Assembly (NCBI GenBank): GCA_023474015.1 | Contig: JAMCYN010000027.1 | Location: 1-64,000 of the forward strand | Length of the DNA: 64,000 nt | Reading direction: 5' to 3' | From: Armatimonadota bacterium | Lineage (GTDB): Bacteria > Armatimonadota > UBA5829 | Shown here: positions 7,727 through 15,681 of the stretch, one piece after another | Numbering within the stretch: position 1 is the stretch's first letter | Layout of the letters: each line of letters begins with the position of its first letter | Notes under the pieces: model-generated | Told to the model about the DNA's origin: nothing | The model's database searches: none | What the model saw: the letters and a program-made list of their open reading frames with translations, nothing else | Made by a program: the position numbers and the translations under genes

Positions 7727-8545
7727 ATGATTAGTTCGTCCCCGATTCTCGACGTGGCTATAGTGGAGGGGTCGCCGCCGACGGTGCGGCTGACCGGCCA
7801 GGTGGATTTCCGGAACCGGCAGCAGGTTTCGGATGTGTTCGACTTCCTGCTCGCCGACGGGGAATGCACAATCCGCGCGGACCTCAGCGGGGTCAGTTAC
7901 GTAGATTCCAGCGGGCTTTCAATACTTGTCAAGTATGCCGCCGAAGCGATGAAGAGCGGCGGCGCAGTAGAGCTTGTCGGGATCAGCCCCCAGGTGGCAA
8001 GAGTGGTGACACTCTGCGGCGCGGCGGCGTTCTTCAAGTCGAGCATACCCGATGTTCCTGTGTGCTCAGACGACCACACGATGCCGTCCCGGAACTTCTG
8101 GCACGTAAGTGATTTCCACATTCCCGCGCGCCCTGAGTCCGCGGCGATGGCGCGCAACCGGGTAGCGAATGTCCTAAACTCACTACCCTTCAGCCGAGCC
8201 GAAAGCACCGATATCCTGCTCGCGGTCGGGGAGGCTCTCGCCAATGCGATCAAACACGGCTGCGGGTACTGTGCCGACAAGAGTGTATCGGTGAGGTGCG
8301 TGGCCGGACCCTCGCGCCTGTCGATAGATATAACCGATCCGGGACCCGGGTTCGACCCGGACCGCGTGGCGCCGCCCATACCGAGCTCTCTGGCCGAGGG
8401 AGGCATGGGAATCTACATGATGCGGTCGCTTATGGATGAGGTCTCGTTCGCTTTTGAAGGTCGGACCAACGTGCGGCTCGTTAAACACATAGGAGCGCCG
8501 GCACGAGACAGCGCGGACCTGCTCGAGGCGCTGGTGGAAGCGTAA
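7727..8545 (+). CDS. STAS / HATPase_c fusion: anti-sigma-factor antagonist joined to anti-sigma kinase, copy 1
   Basis: The 272-residue protein fuses two partner-switching modules usually made as separate SpoIIAA/RsbV and SpoIIAB/RsbW proteins. The STAS domain (about 8-110) has the phosphorylatable Ser in SYVDSSGLS (61-62). The Bergerat-fold kinase domain (about 135-255) has the N box GEALANAIKHG (168-178), an intact G1 box DITDPGPGFD (201-210) and a Gly-rich segment GGMGIYMM (225-232). Fused, it could phosphorylate its own or a partner STAS domain. A paralogue lies at 19542-20303 beside a PP2C phosphatase, the likely opposing enzyme. The ATG at 7727 follows AAGGAG. Confidence 0.88.
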   Translation: MISSSPILDVAIVEGSPPTVRLTGQVDFRNRQQVSDVFDFLLADGECTIRADLSGVSYVDSSGLSILVKYAAEAMKSGGAVELVGISPQVARVVTLCGAAAFFKSSIPDVPVCSDDHTMPSRNFWHVSDFHIPARPESAAMARNRVANVLNSLPFSRAESTDILLAVGEALANAIKHGCGYCADKSVSVRCVAGPSRLSIDITDPGPGFDPDRVAPPIPSSLAEGGMGIYMMRSLMDEVSFAFEGRTNVRLVKHIGAPARDSADLLEALVEA

Positions 8546-8590
8546 AATTCAGAATACTGAAGAGGCCCTTCATTCCGCATTACACAAGCC

Positions 8591-9682
8591 TTATTTTGCC
8601 TTAAGCAGATAGAGAAAAAATGGCGCTCCGAGCAGGGCCGTCACTATCCCCACCGGCAGGCCGCTTGGTGGAAGCACAGCGCGGGAGGCAAGGTCGGCGA
8701 GCACGGTTAGCGTAGCACCGGCGAGCGCCGATGTGGGGATCAGAAGTCGATGGTCCGGGCCGAAGACCTTGCGGCAGATGTGCGGCACTACCAATCCCAC
8801 GAATCCTATTATCCCGCTCACCGAAACCGCGGCGGCCGTGATGAGCGACACCACGGCTATGATGATCATTTTCAGGTTCTCCGTCTCGATCCCCAGGTGC
8901 CTGGCGGTCTCTTCGCCCATCGCGAAAACATTGAGGTCGCGCGCGAACGCGAACAGGGACACCAGCCCAAACACCGCGAACGGGAACGCCACGTGGACGG
9001 TGAGCCATGGCTCGCGCGCCTCGAAGCTGCCCAGGAGCCACGATATTATCTTACCCTGCGCCTGCGCGGGGTCTCCGGCGGTCAGCGCGAGCACGAAGCT
9101 CAGCAGCGCCCACAAGAACGAGCCGACCACGATACCCGCCAGCAGGAACGAATGTATCGACACTCTCCCCCCCGACCTTGCGAGCGTGTAGACGATGAAC
9201 ATCGCACCCATCGCAAACAGAAATGCCAATAAGGGAGTTCCGTAGTCGCTCAACGGACCGGTGAGGTGGAACCTGGCGACCAGGACGGTCGCCACCCCGG
9301 CTCCCAAGGCGGCTCCCGACGAGACCCCCACCGTGTACGGATCTGCCAGCGGGTTTAAGAGCAGCCCTTGCAGCGCGGCCCCCGCCATCGCGAGCAGCGC
9401 CCCGACGATCAGCGCCAGCACCGCTCGCGGAACTCTGATACCCCACACTATCGTCTCATAGTTGAGGTCCGATTCGCTGAGCTGCGTGCCGCGTCCGATA
9501 ATCGGCAGGTGCGAACCGACCACCCGCCCCACGGCGCCGAGTGGCACATTCGATTCCCCGTAGGAAACATCAAAGGCAAGCGCGAGCGTAAGTAATAGCA
9601 GCAGCACGGCGCAGCCCACCAGAAGCCGTAATGCTATGTTGGGACACCCACCTGATGCCATATTATTCTTGTGGCTGCTCAC
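8591..9682 (-). CDS. FecCD/BtuC-family ABC transporter permease
   Basis: A polytopic permease of 363 residues with about ten helices. It carries FecCD signatures such as IRVPRAVLALIVGALLAMAG, LLLNPLADPYTVGVSSGAALGA and SVSGIIGFVGLVVPHICRK. It would form the channel for import of a siderophore, haem or cobamide together with a periplasmic binding protein and ATPase, neither of which is adjacent. The start is uncertain: GTG 9682 lies exactly seven bases after the -10 box of a strong promoter and would be read from a leaderless mRNA, while ATG 9661 lacks a ribosome site. The gene sits alone. Confidence 0.9.
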   Translation of the reverse strand: MSSHKNNMASGGCPNIALRLLVGCAVLLLLLTLALAFDVSYGESNVPLGAVGRVVGSHLPIIGRGTQLSESDLNYETIVWGIRVPRAVLALIVGALLAMAGAALQGLLLNPLADPYTVGVSSGAALGAGVATVLVARFHLTGPLSDYGTPLLAFLFAMGAMFIVYTLARSGGRVSIHSFLLAGIVVGSFLWALLSFVLALTAGDPAQAQGKIISWLLGSFEAREPWLTVHVAFPFAVFGLVSLFAFARDLNVFAMGEETARHLGIETENLKMIIIAVVSLITAAAVSVSGIIGFVGLVVPHICRKVFGPDHRLLIPTSALAGATLTVLADLASRAVLPPSGLPVGIVTALLGAPFFLYLLKAK

Positions 9683-9689
9683 AAACCAA

Positions 9690-9718
9690 AGTATACGTTA
9701 CACGGGCACAGCGGTCAA
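9690..9718 (-). promoter_or_regulatory. sigma-70-type promoter of the FecCD permease gene
   Basis: Minus-strand TTGACC (9718-9713), 17-bp spacer, TATACT (9695-9690). The predicted start site coincides with GTG 9682-9683, pointing to a leaderless transcript. Confidence 0.65.
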
Positions 9719-9782
9719 CAAACCTTTGACTTTTCGCACCCCGCCGGGTTAACATGGAGACCGAGCATGAAGGCAGGAATGC

Positions 9783-10382
9783 ATGACGGCTAGATTGATA
9801 ATTGCGGCGAGAGCGGTTGCGATAGCGATCCTGATACTGGCAGTGGCGCTTATCCTGCTGCGCTGGCGGTTTCCGGTTAGGGATGCCGCGCCGGGCGAGA
9901 GCTCGCCATACTGGAAACGCCTGCTGGGAGCCTGGCGTAGATCGCGGCGTGGGCACTCGCGCCGCGCCGAGGATATAGCCCTCCTGCGCGGGAAGACTGC
10001 ACTCTTGATCGACCCGGACCCCAAGAGCGCCCGCGTGATGCGGTGGAAGCTCGAACACCTGAGGTGCGGGGTCATCTCAGCTTTGAACGGTAAGCAAGGC
10101 CTCGAACTGTCCCGCGGCCGCGCGATTGACTTCATTATCGTCGATTCACTGCTGCCGGACCTGCCGGCGGTCGATTTCTACAATGCGCCGGAAAGGCCGG
10201 ATGTGCCGATCGTCTACGTGGGCGTGCTTCGGAACCAGTGGGACGAGATACACAACCTGGGCGGCAATGTCGGACTGCTGCCCAAGCCTTATGATCCCGA
10301 AGAGGCCGCAGCGGTCGCCGGCCGTTTGTTGTCGAGAGGAGCGAGTCGAAATGGAAAAGAACATGGCAATCCGCTGTCTTAA
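9783..10382 (+). CDS. membrane-tethered response-regulator receiver-domain protein
   Basis: The 199-residue protein has an N-terminal membrane helix (about 8-27), an Arg-rich linker and a receiver-like domain from about residue 68. Acidic pair (LLIDPDPKSA), phospho-acceptor Asp region (DFIIVDSLLPDLPAVDF) and the conserved Lys (LLPKPYDPEE) are recognisable. The usual Thr/Ser switch residue is replaced by Gly in VYVGVL. Tethering a receiver to the membrane without an output domain is uncommon and suggests local signalling. Its end overlaps the start of the LysM-G5 gene by 32 bases, so the two are co-expressed. Confidence 0.7.
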   Translation: MTARLIIAARAVAIAILILAVALILLRWRFPVRDAAPGESSPYWKRLLGAWRRSRRGHSRRAEDIALLRGKTALLIDPDPKSARVMRWKLEHLRCGVISALNGKQGLELSRGRAIDFIIVDSLLPDLPAVDFYNAPERPDVPIVYVGVLRNQWDEIHNLGGNVGLLPKPYDPEEAAAVAGRLLSRGASRNGKEHGNPLS

Positions 10383-11361
10383 GGTGCCGCTGCTCGTCAA
10401 GCGTTGCATAGTTGCTATTATGCTGCTCGGTCTCACTGTCACATGGGCGGTCGGCCACTTCCGAAATGCGAAATCGCTCATAATCGTCGACGGCAAACCG
10501 GTGGCGTGCGTGCCGTGCGAGCAGGACGCCGAGGACGTGCTCAGTCAAATTAAGTCGAAGACCGGTTGCAACCCCTCCGAGATACAGTTCAGGGAGGAGG
10601 TCCGCGTGGCGAGAGCGCCTTATAACGCCCGGCCCGTGAGCCGGCATATGGCATATAACACTGTCCGGGGCGTGGTTTCGCCGCTGGTCCCCCGATGGGC
10701 GATCATTGTGAACGGCAAGCCGCTGGTGGCCGTGCCGAACCGCAAGGTGGCCGGCGAGGCGCTGGATATGGCGAAGCTGAAGTTCGGCAAGATGGTCAGG
10801 AACCTTGCCGAGGAACCGCAGATCAAGGAGAACGTGGCCGTAGACATCGCGGCGGTCGAGCCGGGCATCTTCCGCGCCACCGCCGAGGAGGCCGTCAGCC
10901 TGCTCTTCACCCCCAAGCGCGCCGTCAGGACCGACGCGGTGTATGAGGTTCGCAAAGGCGATGTGGCGGTCGTGATCGCATCCAGGCATGGTATCTCGCT
11001 CGATGACCTCATGAAACTTAACCCCGGAGTCAACCTGGACCGCCTGCACATCGGGGACAAGCTCAACGTCAAGGCCGTAAAGCAGGCTGGGCCGGGGTTG
11101 ACGGTAGTTGTACGCGACCAAAGCGAGCGCGAAGAGAGGATTCCCGCGCCGGTTCACCGGGTCTCAAGCGCGAAGCTCCCGATCGGGCAGGAGTTCGAGC
11201 TTGCCCCCGGCAGATCGGGCCTGCGAAAAGTCAAAGTAGCCACAATCTACGAAAACGGCCGCCAGGTCGGCTCGGAAGTGATCTCCGAAGATATTCTGCG
11301 GGAGCCGTCGCCGAGACGGATAGCGATGGGCATCAAGGCCAGATCGGCAGGGAAGCCGTAA
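10351..11361 (+). CDS. membrane-anchored LysM-G5 cell-wall protein
   Basis: About 336 residues from ATG 10351, preceded by GAGAGGAG. A signal-anchor helix (about 11-30) is followed by two related segments with IIVDGKPVACVP and IIVNGKPLVAVPNRKVAGEAL, a layout like the N-terminal half of YabE/M23-type envelope proteins. Next come a LysM domain (YEVRKGDVAVVIASRHGISL... GDKLNV) for glycan binding and a G5-like domain that includes KVKVATIYENGRQVGSEV. No peptidase, transglycosylase or amidase domain follows, so it may bind rather than cut peptidoglycan. It overlaps the tethered receiver gene upstream, linking wall sensing with signalling. Confidence 0.78.
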   Translation: MEKNMAIRCLKVPLLVKRCIVAIMLLGLTVTWAVGHFRNAKSLIIVDGKPVACVPCEQDAEDVLSQIKSKTGCNPSEIQFREEVRVARAPYNARPVSRHMAYNTVRGVVSPLVPRWAIIVNGKPLVAVPNRKVAGEALDMAKLKFGKMVRNLAEEPQIKENVAVDIAAVEPGIFRATAEEAVSLLFTPKRAVRTDAVYEVRKGDVAVVIASRHGISLDDLMKLNPGVNLDRLHIGDKLNVKAVKQAGPGLTVVVRDQSEREERIPAPVHRVSSAKLPIGQEFELAPGRSGLRKVKVATIYENGRQVGSEVISEDILREPSPRRIAMGIKARSAGKP

Positions 11362-11367
11362 TTCTCC

Positions 11368-11476
11368 AGTCATTCCGAGGAGGAACGACGAGGAATCTGC
11401 TTTGCACTGAAGGCTTATTACTAATCCGTACATTCGGTTCAAAGCAGATCCCTTGACTGCGCTCGGGATGATTATA
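11368..11476. repeat. family A repeat, diverged copy 2
   Basis: It contains CATTCCGAGG, GAATCTGCTTTG and the inverted partner TTCAAAGCAGAT followed by GGGATGA, so it forms a hairpin related to 3655-3860 and 45295-45495. It follows the LysM-G5 gene directly and might act as its transcript end. Confidence 0.65.
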
Positions 11477-11482
11477 GTTGAG

Positions 11483-11593
11483 GCTTTCGTACAATCACTG
11501 CCGTTTCCAATACTTGGCATCGACTCCGATAACGGAAGCCAGTTCATCAACGGCCACCTCTATCGCTACTGCGAGCGCAACTCCATCACTTTG
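11483..11593 (+). pseudogene. fragment of an integrase-core transposase
   Basis: In one frame the bases read FPILGIDSDNGSQFINGHL then YRYCERNSITL. This is the second catalytic Asp block (GIDSDNGSEFIN) typical of integrase-core transposases associated with GGGGACA-type terminal arrays. Sequence before and after does not continue the protein. The relic belongs with the terminal remnants at 77-130 and 24478-24529 by type, though not by adjacency. Confidence 0.7.
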
Positions 11594-11692
11594 GTCTTGC
11601 CGCAGCGCCAGTGGGCGCGCGGATTGTGTTTCCGGGTATATTGATCTATACTTTCGTGGATTCTCACAAACGAGCTAAGGAGCAGCCCAACC

Positions 11693-12346
11693 TTGAAGCG
11701 TGTAGTCGATCTCTCACACCAAATACAGGCCGGGATGCCCGTGTTTCCGGGAGACCCGCAGGTGAAGGCCAGCCTCGTGCATACGATAATGCAGTCCGGC
11801 TATAACGTGACCGAGCTCACGATGGGCACGCACACCGGAACGCACGTGGATGTGCCGCGCCACTGCCTACACTCGGACCGGGCAGTGGACGGGATTGCTC
11901 TGGACGCGCTTGTGGGTTGGGCGGAGGTCCTGGACCTGACCGACCGGCCCGAGGGAGGCGAGATCACCGCCGCGGACCTGGACGCATTCGCTGATCGCGT
12001 TATAGAGGGCGCGCGCGTGCTCATCCGAACCGGCTGGAGCAAGCGTTTCAGCGAGCCGGATTTCTTCACCGGCTACCCCGGGCTGAGCGCGGGGGCGGCG
12101 GCATGGCTCACGGGGCGAAAGATCAAGCTGCTGGGGGTCGAGCAGCCCTCGGTGGACATCGAAGACCGCACGGACGTGCACAAGGCGCTGCTTTCGAGCG
12201 GTGTCGTGCTGATCGAACTGCTGACAAACCTCGACCAGCTCACACAAGACCGCGTGTACCTAATCGCGCTGCCTTTGAACCTGGTTGGGATGGACGGCTC
12301 CCCGATGCGCGTGGTTGCCATCGAGGGTGTGGAAGTGATGGAGTAG
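11693..12346 (+). CDS. cyclase-family metal-dependent hydrolase (kynurenine formamidase-like)
   Basis: A 217-residue enzyme of the cyclase/arylformamidase fold. The hallmark metal-binding motif HTGTHVDVPRH lies at about residues 47-57. It is preceded by VVDLSHQIQAGMPVFPGDP, the conserved N-terminal strand, and a C-terminal segment GVEQPSVDIE... HKALLSSGVVLIELLTNL completes the site. Family members hydrolyse small amides or lactones such as N-formylkynurenine, but the substrate here is not evident from context. The start is TTG 11693, ten bases after AAGGAG. The stop codon directly abuts a family C repeat. Confidence 0.88.
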   Translation: MKRVVDLSHQIQAGMPVFPGDPQVKASLVHTIMQSGYNVTELTMGTHTGTHVDVPRHCLHSDRAVDGIALDALVGWAEVLDLTDRPEGGEITAADLDAFADRVIEGARVLIRTGWSKRFSEPDFFTGYPGLSAGAAAWLTGRKIKLLGVEQPSVDIEDRTDVHKALLSSGVVLIELLTNLDQLTQDRVYLIALPLNLVGMDGSPMRVVAIEGVEVME

Positions 12347-12603
12347 CCCATAACTCTACTGGTAACTCACATTATACTCTGCCTTCTTCACAGCACACCG
12401 TAGGCCCTGAGTAGCCCAGCAGGAGCTATCTATGCTCGCCAAACCCCGGCGGGCGTATCGAAGGGCCGGTAACTTTGCACCAGCGCCTGTGCCTTCGGAG
12501 ACGCCCTTCGATACGCCCACCAAGCCTAATACAAACTCGATCACTTCACTAGGGCTACTCAGGGCTTACGGTGGGTGGCACTAAACCAAACAAGGGATAA
12601 CAG
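12347..12603. repeat. family C palindromic repeat, tandem copy 1
   Basis: A 257-bp unit. Outer inverted arms are CCGTAGGCCCTGAGTAGCCC and its near-complement ending GGGCTTACGG. Inner arms are GTATCGAAGGGC and GCCCTTCGATAC. The next unit (12604 on) is almost identical, so this is a direct tandem duplication. Short frames inside encode nothing recognisable. Confidence 0.85.
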
Positions 12604-12866
12604 CCCATAACTCTACCGGTAACTCACAATATACTCTGCCTTCTTCACAGCACACCGTAGGCCCTGAGTAGCCCAGAAGGAGCTTCTATGCTCGCCAAAC
12701 CCCGGCGGGTGTATCGAAGGGCCGGTAAACTTTGCACCAGCGCCTGTGCCTTCGGAGCCGCCCTTCGATACGCCCGCCAAGCCTAATACAATCTCGATCA
12801 CTTCACTAGGGCTACTCAGGGCTTACGGTGGGGTGGTACTGAACCAAACAAAGGATAACGTGAGTT
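12604..12866. repeat. family C palindromic repeat, tandem copy 2
   Basis: Second unit of the tandem pair, differing from copy 1 at scattered single bases. A third copy in opposite orientation is at 51598-51743. Terminal inverted arms with no coding capacity suggest a non-autonomous transposable or REP-type unit. Confidence 0.85.
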
Positions 12867-12876
12867 ACCAGTACAC

Positions 12877-13131
12877 CTAACTCTCCGAATCGTCCTTCTC
12901 CGGCATCTCGCGCCCAAGCTGAGCCAGGCACTCGGGGGCGTGCTGACACCAGGCCGCGCAGGCCATGTCGTTCTTGGGGTTCACGCTGTATTTGCCGCAG
13001 TGTTTGCACTTGCGGCGGAGGTCGTCCTTAAAGAACTCCATCGGCTGCCCGCAGTGCACGCACGGTATCTCGAATATATCACCCGGCTTCCAGAACCGCA
13101 TATCCTGACCCGGGCATTGTGGCTTGGCCAT
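12877..13131 (-). CDS. small double zinc-ribbon protein
   Basis: An 84-residue Cys-rich protein starting at ATG 13131, seven bases after AGGAGGTG. Pattern: CPGQD then FWKPGDIFEIPCVHCG, then CKHCG, then C-A-A-W-C and a last Cys. At least four Cys pairs could bind two metal ions. The opening, Pro-Gly-Gln-Asp then Phe-Trp-Lys-Pro, followed by Asp-Ile-Phe-Glu-(Ile/Val)-Pro-Cys, matches a conserved family I recall from anaerobic bacteria, with no assigned function. It stands alone between the family C repeats and the sigma operon. A GTG nine bases upstream is also possible but sits on the ribosome site. Confidence 0.75.
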   Translation of the reverse strand: MAKPQCPGQDMRFWKPGDIFEIPCVHCGQPMEFFKDDLRRKCKHCGKYSVNPKNDMACAAWCQHAPECLAQLGREMPEKDDSES

Positions 13132-13205
13132 AGGACTCACCTCCTATACTTATTATGGCACAGGTTTTGGTGAGATAATCTGACGCAAGTCAAATGATTG
13201 CGGAT

Positions 13206-14606
13206 TTAGTGGCCCATGCGCCAGACGATGTCGCCTCCGGTGCGATCGTTGCCTTTCGGCTCCGTGCCGCCGTCGTCCTTGAGGTTCTCGCCGATGCTGT
13301 AGAGCAGGAAGCCTTTGCCTACACGCTTGTAGATGAAATCCTTTCCGCTTAAGGGGTCTTCGAGCGATAGTTTCCAGCCGAGGGCCGTGTTAAGCTGAGT
13401 GAGTACATTGGGATAAGCACCGAAGCGGGACTTGAAGGCGACCAGGGCGAGGAGGATTTGGCTACCCCGTATAGATGCCTCACACTTTTCTCGGGCCGCC
13501 CAACCACGGCTGTAAGCCGGGCACAGCATATCGGCAAGCGAGCTAACTTGAGAGATATCAATTGACGGAGAGTCCACAATTGGCTGATTGGAATTTCGGA
13601 ACGGACCATTCAATTCCTCGATCATCTTGCCCATCCTCTTCATGTAGTCGAGCTCGTCTAGGTAGAGTAAGGGGCGTCCCAGGTAGGTTCCTCGAAGCCG
13701 CAGCCAGAAACTGGCCTTCGCGACATCCAGGCCCATATCCTCGTACCTGATCCCGTGCTTGCGGATATCGTCGAAAACGGCGCATATCCAGGTCCTTTCT
13801 CCCTTGAGGGCCGTCTGATAACCGCTATTCAAGTCTATCCCGGAGAGCACGGAAACCAGGCCTCTCGTGTCGATTCCGGTCAAGTCGTGGCTGTCTTCAA
13901 TGTCACGGAGAGCGTCCAGCGCTATCCGAATCATCGCCGCCCTCACCAATGTGCCGATCAGGATTGGTTCCTCTTTCAAGGACTCGCTTGCTCTCAACGC
14001 CAGTTCAAGCGATCTCACTGCTTCGCCGGTCTTCCCGGAATTCGCGTCGAGCACGGCTTTCGCGCATAGGTAACGAGCAAGCGTCCGCATATATCTTAAG
14101 TGTTCAAACGTAACGTCATACACCTTTTCCCACTTTACGGGAAATCGGCACTTGGGTCGCGACACAGCCTCTTCCGCCAGCGGTTGAATAGATGGATAGC
14201 TATCGACTATCGTTCTTGCCTGAATCCACCATTCAGGATGTTTCACACGTTCCTCGGGATCAAGAATGCCTGCCACTGCCTCGTTGTCGCCCTTGTATCC
14301 AGGAGAAGAGATTATCTTGAAAACTTTCGCATATATCACTGCTCCGTTCTCCGAATCCGGTATCTTGGGCCCCGCCAGATCGACCAGAGAAACAGGCTCA
14401 CCTCTTGCCTTGAGCCTCCCTATCTCCGCCTCCACTTTCCGGCCAAGCACAAAGGTTGCTATCCCGTGCGCCGTAGCGAGTAGCAGGAAGACAGCTAGCA
14501 CAGGCCGCCAGGTCCGCAGGGTAAAGCGTAGAAGCGCCTTCGGTGTAGAAAGAATCCATGCGCCAACACGAAAGAATGTTGGAAACTGATCTCTGGCTGT
14601 CATCAT
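13206..14606 (-). CDS. large membrane-anchored protein with pseudopilin-like C-terminus
   Basis: 466 residues. There is one membrane helix (about 33-52), then a long, mostly helical extracytoplasmic region. The C-terminal 80 residues (FKSRFGAYPNVLTQLN, DPLSGKDFIYKRVGKGFLLYSIG, then NLKDDGGT) resemble the C-terminal layout of type II secretion major pseudopilins, often found at the end of large proteins in planctomycete-like bacteria. It starts within the stop of the upstream candidate anti-sigma gene (ATGA overlap), so it is the third gene of the sigma operon and may be its sensory partner or target. Function not established. Confidence 0.7.
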   Translation of the reverse strand: MMTARDQFPTFFRVGAWILSTPKALLRFTLRTWRPVLAVFLLLATAHGIATFVLGRKVEAEIGRLKARGEPVSLVDLAGPKIPDSENGAVIYAKVFKIISSPGYKGDNEAVAGILDPEERVKHPEWWIQARTIVDSYPSIQPLAEEAVSRPKCRFPVKWEKVYDVTFEHLRYMRTLARYLCAKAVLDANSGKTGEAVRSLELALRASESLKEEPILIGTLVRAAMIRIALDALRDIEDSHDLTGIDTRGLVSVLSGIDLNSGYQTALKGERTWICAVFDDIRKHGIRYEDMGLDVAKASFWLRLRGTYLGRPLLYLDELDYMKRMGKMIEELNGPFRNSNQPIVDSPSIDISQVSSLADMLCPAYSRGWAAREKCEASIRGSQILLALVAFKSRFGAYPNVLTQLNTALGWKLSLEDPLSGKDFIYKRVGKGFLLYSIGENLKDDGGTEPKGNDRTGGDIVWRMGH

Positions 14607-14965
14607 AACGATCCTTCTTTACTATCAACTGAGCACACCGGCGACTGCGCCAGCATGCGCTCTATCTCGCGTCTGGTCTCGAATATGCTTCCATTGCCCT
14701 TCGCTAACGTTGCGGCGGGGGTGTTGCCCGATATCATAGCCGACAGGTGAGACTGCCGCACGGAATCCGACACGTTGGTGAATATCACAATTGCGATCCC
14801 GATCCCCGTCAATGCGAGCTTCCAGCGGCTCATTCCAAACACCCTGCCCGGTTTCGGTTTGGCAAGCTCCGCTCGCGCCCGGCGCAGGACCCTGTCCCGC
14901 ATGCCATCCGGCGGCTCGGGCCGCCACGAGCGCCGCAGCATATCCTCTATCTGATGATCATTCAT
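14603..14965 (-). CDS. small membrane protein, candidate anti-sigma factor
   Basis: 120 residues with a soluble N-terminal part, one membrane helix (about 49-65) and a short exported tail. The N-terminus (DHQIEDMLRRSWRPEPPDGMRDRVL) has the look of the sigma-binding segment of many ECF-linked anti-sigma factors, but no zinc-binding HxxxCxxC is present. It overlaps the ECF sigma gene upstream by eight bases and the large membrane protein gene downstream by four. Position and topology are the main evidence. Confidence 0.65.
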   Translation of the reverse strand: MNDHQIEDMLRRSWRPEPPDGMRDRVLRRARAELAKPKPGRVFGMSRWKLALTGIGIAIVIFTNVSDSVRQSHLSAMISGNTPAATLAKGNGSIFETRREIERMLAQSPVCSVDSKEGSL

Positions 14966-15509
14966 CTTCGCTCACCTCCAGGGCCGTGCGCAGCTTGTCG
15001 ATGGCATATCGATAGCGGCTTGTGATCGTGTTGATCGAGACCCCGACCGTTTCGGCGATTTCTTTGAAAGTCATATCGTCGTATACCTTAAGGACCAGGA
15101 CTTCGCGCTGTTCGACTGGCAGATCGGCCATCGCTTCACAAAGCGCCGCCGCATCAGGCCCGCTCTCGCAACTCGGCTCAATTATGAACTCCGCGCGGGC
15201 TGCCTCATGCAGTGCTTCTCTTCGATGCCTGCTCCTGAGTATCCCGTAGGCCGCATTTCGCGCGGCGATGAAAAGATACGCCCTGGGGTTTGCGACCCTG
15301 GCGAACTGCTTCCACTCCCTTGCCACCCGAACGAACACCTCCTGCACCGCATCCTCGGCATCATCCGCCGAGCAGGTGAGCGCCAGGGCGTAGCGGAACA
15401 GCGAGCGGGCGTAGATGTCATACAACTCCTCCAAGGCTCTCTCGCCTGTATCCGCCATTTCCCGCAAGGCTCCGAATCGGGCTGTGATCTCCGCGCTTTG
15501 CTCTGTCAT
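14958..15509 (-). CDS. ECF-type RNA polymerase sigma factor
   Basis: 183 residues with sigma region 2 (LYDIYARSLFRYALALTCSADDAEDAVQEVFVRV, about 29-63) that melts and recognises the -10 element, and region 4 (LPVEQREVLVLKVYDDMTFKEIAETVGVSINTITSRYRYAIDKL, about 129-173) with the -35-reading helix-turn-helix. Regions 1 and 3 are absent, as in ECF factors. It heads a three-gene overlapping operon with a candidate membrane anti-sigma and a large envelope protein, so it probably responds to an envelope signal. Confidence 0.92.
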   Translation of the reverse strand: MTEQSAEITARFGALREMADTGERALEELYDIYARSLFRYALALTCSADDAEDAVQEVFVRVAREWKQFARVANPRAYLFIAARNAAYGILRSRHRREALHEAARAEFIIEPSCESGPDAAALCEAMADLPVEQREVLVLKVYDDMTFKEIAETVGVSINTITSRYRYAIDKLRTALEVSEDE

Positions 15510-15635
15510 CGCGTCCTCTGATATATAAGACGCCGCAACTCCAAGGTTTTGTTTGAGGCACGGCTAATTTGTTGCAGGTTTGGTGTCCGATTCCTCCCAA
15601 GGCGGGTAAACTCCTTCTCTGAGGCGTCGAGCAAT

Positions 15636-15668
15636 CTGACCTCTAACCTCCAACCTCTAACTTCTAAA
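15636..15668. repeat. TTAGAAGTTAG satellite, family D
   Basis: ACCTCTAACCTCCAACCTCT followed by AACTTCTAA, a short direct repeat also found at 7338-7364, 35058-35090, 48117-48147 and 52741-52760. It lies just before the DUF2231 gene. Confidence 0.6.
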
Positions 15669-15681
15669 CTGGGAGGATGTC

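Noticed and set aside
7428..7730. 100-codon frame before the STAS-kinase gene
   Set aside because: No motif, overlaps the next gene, and the region looks like promoter plus leader.
12356..12801. Two similar 62-codon leftward frames (MIEFVLG / MIEIVLG)
   Set aside because: They exist only because the family C repeat is duplicated; no ribosome site and no such frame in the third copy.
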